This document shows, piece by piece, positions 44,570 through 56,630 of a stretch of 64,000 nucleotides of DNA. Origin of the DNA: Apoda limacodes (taxonomy: Eukaryota; Arthropoda; Insecta; Lepidoptera; Limacodidae); contig OX291557.1 of NCBI GenBank assembly GCA_946406115.1, positions 22,972,501 to 23,036,500 on the forward strand, in the 5' to 3' direction. The notes beneath the pieces were generated by a model. That model saw only the letters and a program-made list of their open reading frames with translations. It was not told the origin of the DNA and made no database searches. A program made the translations under genes and the position numbers. Positions within the stretch are counted from its first letter, which is position 1. Every line of letters starts with the position of its first letter.

Positions 44570-44872
44570 TTTAGTTAAAAATCGGCCAAGTGCAAGTCAG
44601 ATTCGCGCACGAAGGGTTCCGTACCATTATCTACAAAAACGAGCAAAAAACCACGTATGTTGTATGGGAGCCCCCTTAAATATTTATTTTTTTCTGTTTT
44701 TTAGTATTAGTTGTTATAGCGGCAACAGAAATATATCTTCTGTGAAAATTTCAACTGTCTAACTATAACGGTTCATGAGATACAGCCTGGTGACAGACGG
44801 ACGGACGGACGGACAGCGAAGCCTTAGTAATAGGGTTCCTAATTACCTTTCAGGTACGGAACCCTAAAAATG
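44570..44872. repeat. Lepidopteran interspersed repeat inserted upstream of gene B
   Basis: Starts AAAAATCGGCCAAGTGCAAG, includes GCACGAAGGGTTCCGTACC and ends GGTACGGAACCCTAAAAATG. It is in reverse orientation to the copy at 26620-27030 and is absent from the corresponding place in copy 1 (about 20260), so it inserted after the duplication. Confidence 0.8.
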
Positions 44873-46009
44873 AAAACCTTCAGAATTTGTCATTGTATGT
44901 AAATTAATGGTGTTGTAAGAGTTAAAAGAAATGTTCCAAAAAATAATAGAAGTCTTTGGAAATAAACAAGATTTAAGTCAGACCGAGTTAACACAAAATA
45001 AGTTAGTGATAGAATTTAGCGGCGTTGCCTCGTGGACCCATTGAATTGACCCATTAATGGGTCGACAAGGACAACCTATTCCTTTTTATCTTTTTATCTT
45101 TTTTTTTAAGGTAGAAAAATCAGAATAGTTAAACTACTGCAACAAAAAAACTCCCATTAGTTCAACGGTTGAACTAATTGGGTTTACTAGTGGGAACGAC
45201 CCGGCATGATCACCGAATGGGCACCTTCTGTGCGTGTCCCAATGCCGCTCCATGTTGATAGTTGGTTAAACGTAAATATTATATTCTGACAGTTTCCTTG
45301 TTTCAATTGTAAGTAGGCTGCAACTGACCGACCAAGCGATCTGGGAGAAGGGTCATCCCAAAATACCTCTCTCTTTGCTTATATAAACTGAGACAGTTAT
45401 AATATACAATCTTGTAACGAGCAGGCACTACGACTTCCTGGTTAACATTTTAAATTCTTATTTAATTATATGTAAGTTACTATACTTAATATGTAATTGT
45501 AATTACCATGTAAGTTATTCGGATATTTCTCTGATTCTCAGCAGAACAACACTACCCAACAAGTTTGAGGTAGATTTTTAGATTTCAATTTTATTATAGC
45601 AAAAGATAATGTATGTATGAAGTTGAAGACACGACTACTAACACTAATGCTTTATACACATATTTTTTTTTTGTATTTCTACCTATAATTTATATAATTT
45701 TTGAGGACCCTATAAATACGAAAGTCTTTACCTAGATACTAATAGTCCACACCTGAGTAACCGGTAGGTAGGTAAATAATATCGGCAGGATGGCATTCGT
45801 CTAAAATTGTTATGATATGAGAATTGGGTCGGATTTTCACTAAGCCAAGCCAGCGGCGTTATGGGTGACTTAAAAACTGTGACAGTCAAGTGTCTAGTAG
45901 CTCGACAATCTATAAATGAACTTTGGCTATTCGATCCGAATCAGCCATTTTTCAAAATGAGACCTGTTCCACTACAGTCGTAGGTACAGTGGCTGAGGAT
46001 AAGCTATAT

Positions 46010-46440
46010 TTTTTTTTACCACTTAGGTGGCGAATAAGCTTACGGTCCGCCTGATGGTAAGCAGTCACCATAGCATATGGACGCTTGCAAAACCAGGGGT
46101 TTCACTCGCGCGTTGCCGACCCTTAAGAATTCTAATAACTACTTTTTTGAAACACCCCATACTGTAGTCCGTGGAGAAAACCTCGGCAGGGAGCTTATTC
46201 CACAACCCAAGCGTTCGCAGGAGGAAGTTTCTCTGTAACCGCACTGTACGCGACCATTTCGGTTCTAAAATGTGAGAATGAATTCCCTGCCGATGGTGAG
46301 CGGTGCGATTGTAGAAAGTAGCCGTGGGCATCATTTCGAACAATTCCTCAGAACACAACCCATTGTACAAGAGGTAGAACACACACAGGGAGGCAAAGTC
46401 TCTTCTCAGACTGAAAGGCTCGATACGAATGATTTTTATT
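46010..46440 (-). pseudogene. 3' fragment of a non-LTR retrotransposon (RT C-terminus)
   Basis: On the minus strand it encodes the C-terminal RT region: FYLLYNGLCSEELFEMMP, TAHHRQGIHSHILEPKWSRT, RNFLLRTLGLWNKLPAEVF and FKKVVIRILKGRQRA. It stays open for 105 codons and is the best preserved of the three copies (21255, 33883, 46010). The rest of the element is absent. Confidence 0.75.
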
Positions 46441-47049
46441 AATATTATAAATAGCCAAAAAAAGATGATTAGAAGGTCCTATAGGACCTGTAAACATTTT
46501 CTAAACAAATTAGATCTTTTCAATGTGAAATCCAAAAACTGACTGACTCTAAGCCAAAGAGCGTCGTTATTCCTATTGCAAAATACTTTTGAATATGAAA
46601 ATTAGGCCAAAAAGAAGTATAAATTAAAAATTAAGCATTGTAGAGGTTGGCACTTACCTCTACACAGGTTCTATGCTACACTACAGTCCCATGAACCTGC
46701 AAAAAACTGCAATGCATTTTTTGCATTAAAATCAAGCTTCTAAGTCATGGCAATAAAAAAATCGACCGAAATACGGCCACTTTTGTCGCATATTTTGGCA
46801 TTCTCAAAAAAATCAAAACCTATGGGGTACACACCTATTTTGTTTAATTCCGAACTTCGGATTATATGTTATTTCACGGATGCTAGTCTAGTTCCGTCTA
46901 ATTTCCTCTTCATAGAGGTGACACATCGTAAATCTGTGCGGAAGGCTACAAAACCAAAACCGTGAGGGGGGAAAGGGGTTGTGAAGGAGTGGAGGTTACA
47001 AGTTAATGACGGAAAGGAATGCTAGGATGGGTGGGACACAATCACGCGG
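46441..47049. other. Repeat-like non-coding stretch
   Basis: Part of it (TCGACCGAAATACGGCCA, TTTTGTCGCATATTTTGGC, about 46755-46830) repeats 22020-22080. The rest shows no gene. A 72-codon frame at 46747 reads through the repeat and is not credible. Confidence 0.45.
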
Positions 47050-48190
47050 AGTAAGATCAAACCAGCCTCCTGCTGGCGAAAGAAGAGGCGCGATACGGAT
47101 TCACGGGTCGGAAGGGTAGAGGACGCCGCTCCAATCGTGGCCACTCAACAACGGGCGGCGTCATCCTCGCGCTCACCGTCCGCACAGGGGTTGAGTCTAC
47201 AAAACCAAAACCTGGTCCTATACGAATTCCGACGGGGAGTGGAAGCTCTGGCCATGACAGACTCAGAGCCCATACCCAGCATGGTGGCGAAGCCCGTGGG
47301 CATCGCAACGGAACTGCCATCCAGGGAGGGTTCCCCTCAACAACTCTCACCGTGGGTAGGATCTCCATAAGTTGATCACGGTTGACTTGCTTTTCTTTGT
47401 GGAGAAGCTATGCAAGATTGTACTATTTGCTGATGACACATCTCTTTTATTTAAAGTTGACAGAAATAAAACTAATTTTCACGACGTAAGTAGTGCGCTT
47501 TCTCAGGTTCTTCAGTGGTTTACGGCAAATAATTTACTTCTTAATGCGAAAAAGACTAAGTGTTTAAAATTTATGATGCCAAATGTCAGAAACATAAGTA
47601 CAAAATTATCCCTAAACGGAGAAGAAATAGAAATATTAGACTCAACAGTGTTTCTAGGTATTACATTAGACAATAGGCTGCAGTGGAACCCTCACATTTC
47701 AGTTCTTGCAGGAAAACTCAGTTCAGCTGCCTATGCAGTTAGAAAAGTTAGGCAGCTTAGAGATGCTGACACTGCTCGCATGGTCTACTTTAGCTATTTC
47801 CATTCCTTCATGTCTTATGGCATTTTGCTTTGGGGAAAGGCAGCTGATATTGATACAGTCTTTATTTTGCAAAAGAGAGCAGTACGGTCAATTTATAAAT
47901 TAGGACCTCGAATTTCTCTTAGGGAACTATTTAGGGAAAAGTGTTAATACAAGGAATAAGGATAAATTGGTAGTTCCAAAATGTCGTCTTCAGAAGGTAC
48001 ACAGCTCTTCCGCAATGCAAAGTATATTTTTCTACAATAAAATTCCAGAACATGTGGTTAATTTACCCTCAAATAAATTTAAAATATATGTCAAAGATAG
48101 TTTAATGAAAAAAAGCTATTACAAAGTTAGCTAGATGAATACATAAATGATAAAATGCTTGGAAAAATTAGAACTTAATTGATTTTTATT
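47050..48190 (+). pseudogene. LINE fragment: 5' piece joined to RT C-terminal half
   Basis: 47050-47380 is the GC-rich 5'/ORF1 piece also seen at 22490-22690. At about 47385 it joins RT sequence of a different region: LCKIVLFADDTSLLF (catalytic Asp pair), WFTANNLLLNAKKTKCLKF, VFLGITLDNRLQWNPHI, AYAVRKVRQL and VYFSYFHSFMSYGILLWG. Frame 47372-47947 is open for 191 codons; the tail (VPKCRLQKVHSSS..., to about 48130) continues after a frameshift near 47945. The N-terminal RT is missing. It is a Jockey/CR1-related family. Confidence 0.8.
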
Positions 48191-48965
48191 GGGGCAATTG
48201 AAATTTTTTTTTTTTAATTAAAACATTGTATATTATGTTATTACCTAGTGTAAGGCTATATTGTATTTTTATATGATGTATAAAAGATTAACTAGTGAGT
48301 TTATTGCCGTTGCTTCTCGGTAGTAAAGCATTACGAACCTTCCAATCTTCTCTTATATTTTGTTCCTTTACTACACACATTGTTACTAGTACAATCGAAG
48401 TTTTATTGGAGTTGCTTGAGTGTGTCATGCTCTCTCAAAGTGTCTCTGCGGTGGTGGCGTGTGTGTTGGGTCGTTACGTTCCCTAAATCATGGTTGAGCA
48501 AAGCGATGGCTGATTCATGTGTCATACTCGTGAACGGGTGCCACCTGTGGAGGCTGGTCTGCTCTTGCAAACTTCTTTGTATTCTTAGTATTTAGTCTTA
48601 CTTTTTTGTTGTTTATTAATACTGTAAGACATTAATTATTTCTTAGTGATGAATACATAAACTGTCTTTTGATTAGATACTTTTTTATGTTGTGCTTGTA
48701 CTTTATATTTCATGTTTTTATATATTTATAATGGAAAGTGTCCTTTTATGATAGGGAGGGCATTTTCCAATATTTTAATTGGACGCTGTAAGAGAAAGGG
48801 AGAGAAGAAATGCCCTTGCTGAGTTTCTTGCCGGTTCTTCTCAATACAAGGTCTCCCGCCCTGTAGACTTACGAACTGATGGCGTGGTGACATTCATAAG
48901 TGCTCAATTATTGTAGCCTAAACTGAATAAATTATATTGAATTTGAATTTGAAATTTTGAAATTT
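48191..48965 (+). repeat. 3' untranslated end of a LINE
   Basis: Includes the typical lepidopteran LINE 3' phrases GAGTTTCTTGCCGGTTCTTC and TGACATTCATAAGTGCTCA and ends in AATAAATTATATTGAATTTGAATTTG, a short A/T-rich tail. It follows the RT remnant in the right direction. Short frames inside are ignored. Confidence 0.6.
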
Positions 48966-48969
48966 AAAT

Positions 48970-49440
48970 TTGATCTACTAGGAATCCGGGGGGGTGGGAG
49001 AGAAAAGCTACACTGAATGGGGGTGAATCCCGTGGAGATCCCATCAGGGTTCCCCTTAACAACTCCCTTCTCACCAGAGGGGGTCCGTACGAGGTGGAGG
49101 TTATCGACCCGGCGACACTCCTCCTCTCCCCCGTCTTGTATCTTCTGTACACGAACAACATCCCTTAAGCGTTAAGGTACCCAATTAGCCTTCGGACGAT
49201 ACCGCTATTTACACCACCGACAGGCAAGTGAGTCGAATCACTAAGAGACTTGAATCCGCTATCACCGCCCTTGGCGAATGGTTTCGGAAATGGAGAATCG
49301 AAGTGAATCCCGACAAAAGCTCTGCCTTTCTCTTCACTGTTGGACGCCCTCCACGACCATCTTCCCGCTCTCTTTTCGGTCGTGCCAATCTTCGGCAAAA
49401 CAAGGCCAAATATCTTGGCCCTGGAAAGAAAGAAAAACAT
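48970..49440 (+). pseudogene. Jockey-type LINE fragment
   Basis: Starts with AGGAATCCGGGGGGGTGGG and GGGTCCGTACGAGGTGGAGG (as near 22690-22830). It then jumps to RT thumb sequence like 25350-25640: SPVLYLLYTNNI, VSRITKRLESAITALGEWFRKWRIEVNPDK (split by frame changes) and NKAKYLGPGK. The same internal jump in two places suggests that a deleted subfamily multiplied. Confidence 0.7.
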
Positions 49441-50040
49441 TTTATTTGGACAACACAACCTATAAATAACAGGAACAAAAAAACGAAATGTTAACACTAT
49501 TTACCTAATTTGAGTTGTGCGCCAAATAGGTTTCTAACTCAGCATTACGCTGTGACCAAATGGTCACAACACTGATTTTCAGTGAGAACCTTTCGTTTGC
49601 GAATCGTTTGACAATAAAAAGATACTTAATTATTAATAATTACATTTAACTAACTACACGTACTGTAATTTTAAATACAAAATAAATAATCTACATAAAA
49701 CAAAAATAAAAACAGCTGCATAAGTATTATCCTTCGCCCTACTTAACCTAAGACAAAAAGAAAGAAATTAGAGAAAAAAAAACAAAAAAGTGATAAACTA
49801 AAATTAATTTAGAGACTGGTATTGTTCTTTTATTTATTAGAAGAGCTTACATAACTGATTAATTCTCTTTGAAATTAATTAGCCGTGACAATGATGTAAT
49901 CTCTAAATATATTTCTGGATTTGTTATACCGTTAATAATCTGCCCTAATATTAATCAATCTAAACTTATCTCAATTTCGAATTTCAAGACATAGTGCATC
50001 GGACTAATTTATTACCCTGCTACGTACGATATTGATTTTT
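49441..50040. other. Gene-free stretch
   Basis: AT-rich, without coding remnants or repeats that I can name. Confidence 0.4.
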
Positions 50041-51249
50041 ACAGTAAAATTGTGGATATTACAATTTGTTTAAATAGGTTTAATTCTAAGTTTGATTTTT
50101 TTGAATTTTTGAGCAGTAAATCTGACTTCTTAAAAATTTATACTGACGGTTCTAAAACACCTCATAGGACAAGCTTTGCTTTTTACGTTGCTAATTATAA
50201 ACTAGGTGATGTCTATACATGCAATAACTTTTTCTCAGTTTACTCAGCTGAGATTCTTGCTATTATATATGCCATTAATTATGTTATTTCCCCTTTAAAT
50301 GATAACAGAACCATTAACCAATATTTAATCCTATCTAACTCGATGAGTGCTCTTCAAGCCCTCTCGAGTAAAAATTTAAATGCATCTACCAATTATTTAA
50401 TATACGAACTAAAGGTATTAGTTTTTAAATTAAAAAACCTGAACATCTTAATTGAATTTGGTTGGGTACCTGGTCACTCAGGTACTTATTCTTGGTAATA
50501 AACTCTTCTCTTGATTCTCTTGCTAAATCATCTGCTAACACCTTAGAATGCAACTTCCATGTTCCTTATTCTGAACTTGTATTGTTTTAAAACAGAACAT
50601 GATCAAAAGATGGACTTCATAAACCTTAAAACTACTAGAGAAATCAAAGGTAAATGGCTTGCAGAAATAGAACCAGAACCGTCAAGTAAAGCATGGTTTG
50701 AGAAATGCAAAGGCCCAGGGATTTTATCACCACTGTAAGCAGAATCAGAATAGGCCACTGCAGATTACCATCTCATTTGGCCCGTTTAAACATAATAAAT
50801 AATGCTAAATGTATACACTGCAACTACGATACTTGCGACCTTCATCATATAATTTTGTGTGTTCTGCATTTTCATTACAACGATTGAAATTTATAAGTGT
50901 TTGCCAAGATTTATTAAAAAACTAAACTATTCCTTGTGATGTTTTATTATTAAAATTCCGTATTATATATCCTGCAATTTATGATTTTACTGTAAATACA
51001 GTTGGTAGAATTTGATTTTTGGCATTTTTTTCATTTCTTTACCATTTTTTTTTATGTTATATATTGTAAAGTTTTTTTTGTTATGTAAGTTGTAATTTTA
51101 TGTTCTGTTTTCCGTTGTTTTCAATTTTGATTGGTTTTGTAAAGTAATTTTAAATGCTCTTTTTTAAATTTTACTGTATATGTTGTTATTTATTTATGTG
51201 AAGGTTGATGGCTCATAGCCAATACCTAAATAAATTGAAAAAAAAAACA
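50040..51249 (+). pseudogene. 3' part of an I-type LINE with RNase H domain
   Basis: 50052-50498 encodes an RNase H domain: FLKIYTDGSK (first Asp), VYSAEILAIIYAI (Glu), YLILSNSMSALQAL (the usual Asp is Asn) and GWVPGHSGT. After a frame break come SLDSLAKSS and the C-terminal RIRIGHCRLPSHLARL-CIHCNYDTCDLHHIILC zinc-type region (about 50740-50870). The 3' UTR ends in TAAATAAATTG followed by a poly(A) run at about 51238-51249, so this is a genuine 3' end. The element is 5'-truncated and mutated. Confidence 0.8.
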
Positions 51250-51656
51250 CTAAAATTAACCTTTTCAGTATACAATATATGAATCATAATATGTCTTTAT
51301 AATTATATTTATTACATTAGTTTATTTACTATACCTTCTATTACTACATATTATTATTTTAACATTATTATTTTTATATATTATTATGTCCAACCACACA
51401 ACTCATATCCCGCCTCTCCTCTCAACCTTATAATAAAATAACAAGCCTATAGCACTTCACATTTTCGACTGAGAGCAACGAAAAAACCGGATTATGGCAA
51501 TAACTGGTCTTCACCTTTTGGAAGACATATTGGTAATATATAATATATTGACATAAACTTACATAATTATGAATGAAAAGTTTCCATTCTCAATCCAATA
51601 AATATTAGGTGAGCTAGATTTTTAAAATTTATTTCTCTATTACATATTAGTGTATA
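51250..51656. other. Gene-free stretch
   Basis: AT-rich DNA between two LINE remnants of opposite direction. No gene. It should contain the 3' end of the minus-strand element at 51657-52480, but no clear tail is visible. Confidence 0.35.
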
Positions 51657-52480
51657 TTAGGTACCTACTTGCTCTTTAAGGAGGAAAGTTTTCATGTTTT
51701 TTATAAAAACAGTTTTAAATTTGGCAGTTCGAAGTGGCGGTGGTAAATCATTCCAGCAACTTGCAGAGAACTTAAAACTGCCTCTAAAGGATAATGACCT
51801 ATGTCGTGGGCAATGGCTTAAAAACGAAGCAGCACGAGTTTCATATTTGTTTCTATCTCGGGCCCACAATAATTTTTCATACAAATAGCTTGGCTTTTGT
51901 GTTTTGATAACACCAAACAATAAAACGGAAAAGTGAAGTTTCCTGCGAGCTTCCATTTTAAGCAACTTATGGTTATTAATTTTACAGATTCAAGAGTGTT
52001 TTGTGGCTGCGTTGACATATAAATCTGAAGGTCATCAGCGTAAAGATGATGGTTACAGTTGTGTATATATGATGTGATGTCTGCAACATACAGAACAAAC
52101 AGAAGAGGCCCTAAAATAGAGCCCTGTGGTACTCCTCTTTCTACATGCTGTGCTGATGAGACCTTCTTTATACCATCATCCCCAGAAATTTCTACATATT
52201 GATATCTGTTTTCAAGATAGCTACTAAACCATGCCACTGCAGAAGGAACAAGACCATAATATGACAGTTTGGAAAATAGAAGTGGAATATTTATTGAGTC
52301 AAATGCTCGAGAAAAATCTAGCAGCACTAAAATTGAGCCCATGCTATTATCCTGTGAATGCAATATATTGTCAATAACATCAGTTAGAGCAGTTGCTGTG
52401 CTAAATGCTTTCCGAAAACCTGACTGGGCCTTCGGAAGTATATATAGCTGTCGCAGATCTTGGTAAAGTGAAGATTTCAT
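51657..52480 (-). pseudogene. LINE reverse transcriptase fused in frame to a host signal-peptide start
   Basis: The frame starts with ATG at 52480 and MKSSLY, the first codons of exon 1 of genes A and B, and then passes without a stop into RT sequence: LPKAQSGFRKAFSTATALTD, ILVLLDFSRAFDSINI, GVPQGSILGPLLFVLYVADI and the catalytic HLYADDLQIY. After the YADD region an internal deletion leads, through a frame change at about 51960, to the RT C-terminus (RRKLHFSVLLFGVIKTQKP, HRSLSFRGSFKFSASCWNDL). RT fingers upstream of AQSGF are missing. The 220-codon fusion is open from the host start codon to 51818. Whether it is expressed is unknown. Confidence 0.75.
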
Positions 52481-52880
52481 GTTAAAGAATGAAACTGCAA
52501 GTCGCTCGCTGCCTCCCCGTTATGTACCTACTGCTTGCAGCGCCGAGGTTGTTGAAAATACACTTGAGTACACAGGAAGGAGACAAGCAAAGCGGTAACC
52601 AAAAAGTTAATACTCTTAGTAAATAAGGCTTGTGAAGAACAAAATGAATTCATCTGTGTCCTACATTCAACATTGCAAATACGAGCAGCTGAAATAATAA
52701 TTATTTTAATGCAAAAATCATTTAAAAATGAAAAACTTCAGAATTTGTCATTGTATGTAATGTAATGGTGCTGTAAGAGTAAAGAAACTGTAACAAAAAA
52801 TAATAGAAGTCTTCGGAAATAAACAAGTTTTGAGTCAGACCGAGTTGGCACAGAATAATTTTGTAATAATATAATATGAT
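52460..52880 (-). repeat. Third, partial copy of the repeat-gene promoter region
   Basis: Matches 19980-20400 and 44300-44990: GAAGATTTCATGTT, GCTTGCAGCGCCGA, AATACACTTGAGTACAC, GGCTTGTGAAGAACAAAAT and GTCAGACCGAGTTGGCACA. The TATA of the other copies is changed to TACATAAC here. The match ends at the start codon region, where the LINE begins. Confidence 0.8.
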
Positions 52881-52899
52881 CACCGAATGAGTACACAGG

Positions 52900-53720
52900 A
52901 AGACGTTATGAGAAGAAGTGTTTAACTTAGGTTTAAGTGATCAATTCCAGCCTCAAACATAAGCATCCTCACTCACTTCGCTCGTTCGTGTGCCTCGATA
53001 TCTCGTGGTGCAATTGATGACTTACATCCTATGTTTAACAATCTACTTTTACATTCGTTTTTTACAGTACATTTTTGAATGTCTCGTGTTCTAAAACGTT
53101 TGACAAGACATTTTGAATTACTTAAAGTAATCAGCGCTGAAAGGCCTCCTGTGATATAGCGGTGATTTCGGGTTCGACGCCATACTGGCCGCCACCTTGG
53201 ATCATTCCAGATTTCGCTAGAGCGACCGGCAGTTTTAGCTGCAGAGTCGATATAGTAGAAAATGACCTTCTGCCCAAAAGTAATATAATTTACATTAGAT
53301 TTGGGCGGAAGGTCACATCCAAAAAAACATAACGAGTAATTTAGCTGACCGACCGAATCTGATCTACCGAATAAAACAGGGAAAGCAAAACTTGTAAAGA
53401 TGTATGTACACATGGATGTATATTTATGACACTTAGAAGTAAGAACCTATCTAAAAAAAATGTAGTAGTAATGTAGTAGTAGTAATAGTAGTGTATTCCA
53501 ATGCACTATAATTAAATTTAAAATTCTGTCTCTCACTAACTAACCCTATGGTTCAAATTTTCTGGGAAACAAAATTGACATTGAAATCAGACCAAGCAAT
53601 CACTGTTTTATAGTCTGACGGTGTTGCCCATTCAGTAAAATTAAAAAAAATACTCTGTTTAATAATGTAAATGTATGACTAGTTGCAATTAAAAGTGATG
53701 TATATAATTTTAAAAAGCAA
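52900..53720. repeat. Dispersed repeat family X, near full-length copy
   Basis: Shares with 14818-15770 the sequence ATCTCGTGGTG, GTTCTAAAACG-TTGAC, GGTCGATATAGTA..., the GGAAGGTCACAT and ATGTACAC-TGGATGTATA blocks and the closing GTCTGACGGTGTTGCCCA. A 146-codon minus-strand frame covers part of it but is not shared with the other copies in a protein-like way. Confidence 0.6.
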
Positions 53721-54150
53721 CATTAAAAATTTTGAAAAAACGACGGTCGACGGTCAAAACGTAATCAAAAATGGAAAAATTATTTAAAAACCCCTGACCT
53801 AACCAGATTATGTAACAAAGATAATAAACGTAAAAAGCTTTTTACAGATCCCTCGCGAAGTCGGTCATATAAACGATGGATATATCATTTTTCAATTTGT
53901 TTCTCGATGATATACTTAGATGTGACATAATAAATAATACATTCAACTACCTATGAATAATAATACACAACCAAAGAATATCCGCTGGGGCTGCCAATAA
54001 ATTAACTAAAGTTTGGCAGTTTTATAATAACGTGAATATAATTATTGAAGACGTTTTACGACGACATAATGTAACACAGGATCTTCATTATTGTTATGAG
54101 GAATCATTGTGATATGTTATATATTTACTTTCAAAAATAACAACTACTAA
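53721..54150. other. Gene-free stretch before the minisatellite
   Basis: No gene or named repeat is visible. Confidence 0.4.
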
Positions 54151-55115
54151 CTAGTGCTGTAGGTTAATACTATTTTACTCGTAGGTTCATGTTTTGAGGA
54201 GCCATTGTCCAAAAAAACAACTACCAGTGCTGTAGGTAAATACTTGTAGGTTCATGTTTTGAGGACTCATTTCCTTACAAAAATAACAACTACTAGTGCT
54301 GAGATAAAATCCTATTATACTCGTGGGTTCATGTTCTGAGGACTCATTGTGATATGTAATATATTTCCTTACAAAAATAACAACTACTAGTGCTGTAGAT
54401 AAATACTCGTAGGTTCATGTTTTGAGGAGCCATTGTCCAAAAAAACAACTACCAGTGCTGTAGGTAAATACTTGTAGGTTCATGTTTTGAGGACTCATTT
54501 CCTTACAAAAATAACAACTACTAGTGCTGAGATAAAATCCTATTATACTCGTGGGTTCATGTTCTGAGGACTCATTGTGATATGTAATATATATCCTTAC
54601 AAAAATAACAACTACTAGTGCTGAGAGTAAATACTATTATACTCGTAGGTTCATGTTCTGAGGACTCATTGTGATATGTAATATATTTCCTATCAAAAAA
54701 ACAACTACTAGTGCTGTAGATAAATACTCGTAGGTTCATGTTTTGAGGACTCATTGCGACATATAATATATTTCCTTTCAAAAATAACAACTACTAGTGC
54801 TGTAGGTAAATACTATTATACTCGTAGGTTCATGTTCTGAGGACTCATTGTGATATGTAATATATTTCCTATCAAAAAAACAACTACTAGTGCTGTAGAT
54901 AAATACTCGTAGGTTCATGTTTTGAGGACTCATTGCGATATATAATATATTTCCTTTCAAAAATAACAACTACTAGTGCTGTAGGTAAATACTATTATAC
55001 TCGTAGGTTCATGTTCTGAGGACTTATTGTGATATGTAATATATTTCCTATCAAAAAAACAACTACCAGTGCTGTAGATAGATAATCGTAGGTTCATGTT
55101 TCGAGAACTATCAAA
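54151..55115. repeat. Minisatellite with about 90-bp monomers
   Basis: At least nine copies of a unit containing CAACTACTAGTGCTG, CTCGTAGGTTCATGTT and TGAGGACTCATTG. The spacing is about 90 bp, with alternating forms giving a 180-bp higher-order period in 54570-55110. The first part, 54150-54590, is a duplication of about 227 bp. Minus-strand open frames of 60-70 codons repeat the same peptide and are by-products of the array. The array recurs inverted at the right end of the window. Confidence 0.9.
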
Positions 55116-55819
55116 AATATTCATAATGAGGACATACCTACCGAAGAATGTGTTAGTTTTAATCATTTTATTGGATTTAAGCCATACAAATGCGCTATCA
55201 ATAGTAATGTAAAATTCTGTAAATATATAACGTTCACCTATAGAAGCAGGATGTTTGGCCGAAGGACGTTACCCCTAGCAGGGCGGCCTACGTGCATTCC
55301 CGATTTAACCTAAGTTTAGAGGCGAGGCGTTAGCAGTCGGTTAAATATAGCGTGGTGTACACCGGCCTCTTCCGTTATATAGTAGTTTATTTTGTTCCAT
55401 TTATTAGTTATTAGAGTAGTTAGGAAACACTTTAATAGTTATAGGATGTTGATTTTCCTTGCTCTGGAATTTAGGTCGATTCAATATATGTGTTACAAAT
55501 CGAGTTGTTACAGTAATGTAGATAAAATCAATTTTTAGATTAATCGGAATTCCGTGCGTAATGTGCAGAGACCAACAAATATTTGGCACATTTTCTTTTC
55601 ATTTGTTACTCAGTGAATTTAGTGATTTATTTGATAAAACAGTGCCAAGCACATAAAGTGTTTCTGTAAACATGAATTTTAAAACAATATGTAATAGTTT
55701 CCCATTTGTCTATGTTTAGATATATGTATTATAGTTCTAACTATTCGTAGAGGTTGAATTTTTTTTTACACATTTTAGAAATTCTTTTTACTGAGGGAGT
55801 TAACCTATACCGTAGAAAT

Positions 55820-56565
55820 CCATACTAATATTATAAATGCGAAAATAACTATGTATGTCTGTTACTTCTTCACCGTTACCGGTGCGCGGTGCAGGATTTC
55901 AACGGCAACTTCTATATGATAGAAATAAAACCGACTCACGATAGTTAACATTGACGTCAATGAATTTCAAAAATACAGGCAAAGTGCTTTTAGTAGCGTA
56001 GAATGAGAGGTCATTTTAAATATCAGAAAAACTTATGAACCAATTTTGTTCAAACCTTTGCACTAGCACTTTCCTAGTATTATGTTGTAGTCTTTGACTT
56101 GCACTTGCAAGCGGTTTTATCTGACAGTGATAGTATGAGGTTCAAAGATTAGCTGAAACAATGTCAAGATCGACAAAATTGAAGATTGTAAAAAATTGGT
56201 TAGGCAGCAAGTACCGCACGTGCAACTTCTCTTGAGAAAAATTCTTTTACAAAAAAAAAATTACGTCATATTGGATCCGCCATTTTGAATTTTAAAAAAC
56301 TGATAAAAAATTCGAAACTAGCACCCTCGAAAACCCTTTACTACCCCTCGATACATAAAATTATACATGAAATTTATGTTGCGTGCATAAAAAAGTCAGT
56401 TTTTTACCGATAAAAAACGAACCGCTTGACCGATTTATTTCAGACTCCTTTCAGATCTTAGTCATGACGTGGCGTATCGATTGATATGTCATCAGAGCGA
56501 TTCCGTCCAGTAGTTATTGAGGAATCGAAAGCCAAAATATGTCTACATTCAAACATACATACGTA
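55820..56565. repeat. Lepidopteran-type interspersed repeat
   Basis: Contains CCATACTAATATTATAAATG and TCTGTTACTTCTTCACCG, phrases common to an abundant butterfly and moth repeat, and ends with TACCGATAAAAAACG, GACCGATTTATTTCAGA and TCCAGTAGTTATTGAGGAA before the microsatellite. It looks like the non-coding end of a LINE or Helitron-like element. The mirrored copy is at about 62325-63070. Confidence 0.5.
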
Positions 56566-56578
56566 CACACACACACAC

Positions 56579-56630
<52 letters not shown>
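56566..56630. repeat. (CA)n microsatellite
   Basis: CA run with one CG interruption. Mirrored as a GT run at 62260-62324. Confidence 0.95.

Larger units (their letters stand above)
41570..46010. repeat. Segmental duplication, copy 2 (partner 16540-21240)
   Basis: Same order as copy 1, starting at GATTAGGAGCAGA and running through the gene, promoter and upstream DNA. It contains two copy-specific insertions in the upstream part: the repeat at 44570-44872 and about 150 bp at 45020-45190. Both copies are followed at their right end by the same LINE 3' fragment. Confidence 0.85.

Noticed and set aside
54151..55115. CRISPR-like array
   Set aside because: Repeats are about 90 bp without unique spacers, in an insect genome; it is a minisatellite.
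54572..55166. Three similar 63-72 codon minus-strand frames
   Set aside because: They repeat one peptide because they read minisatellite units.
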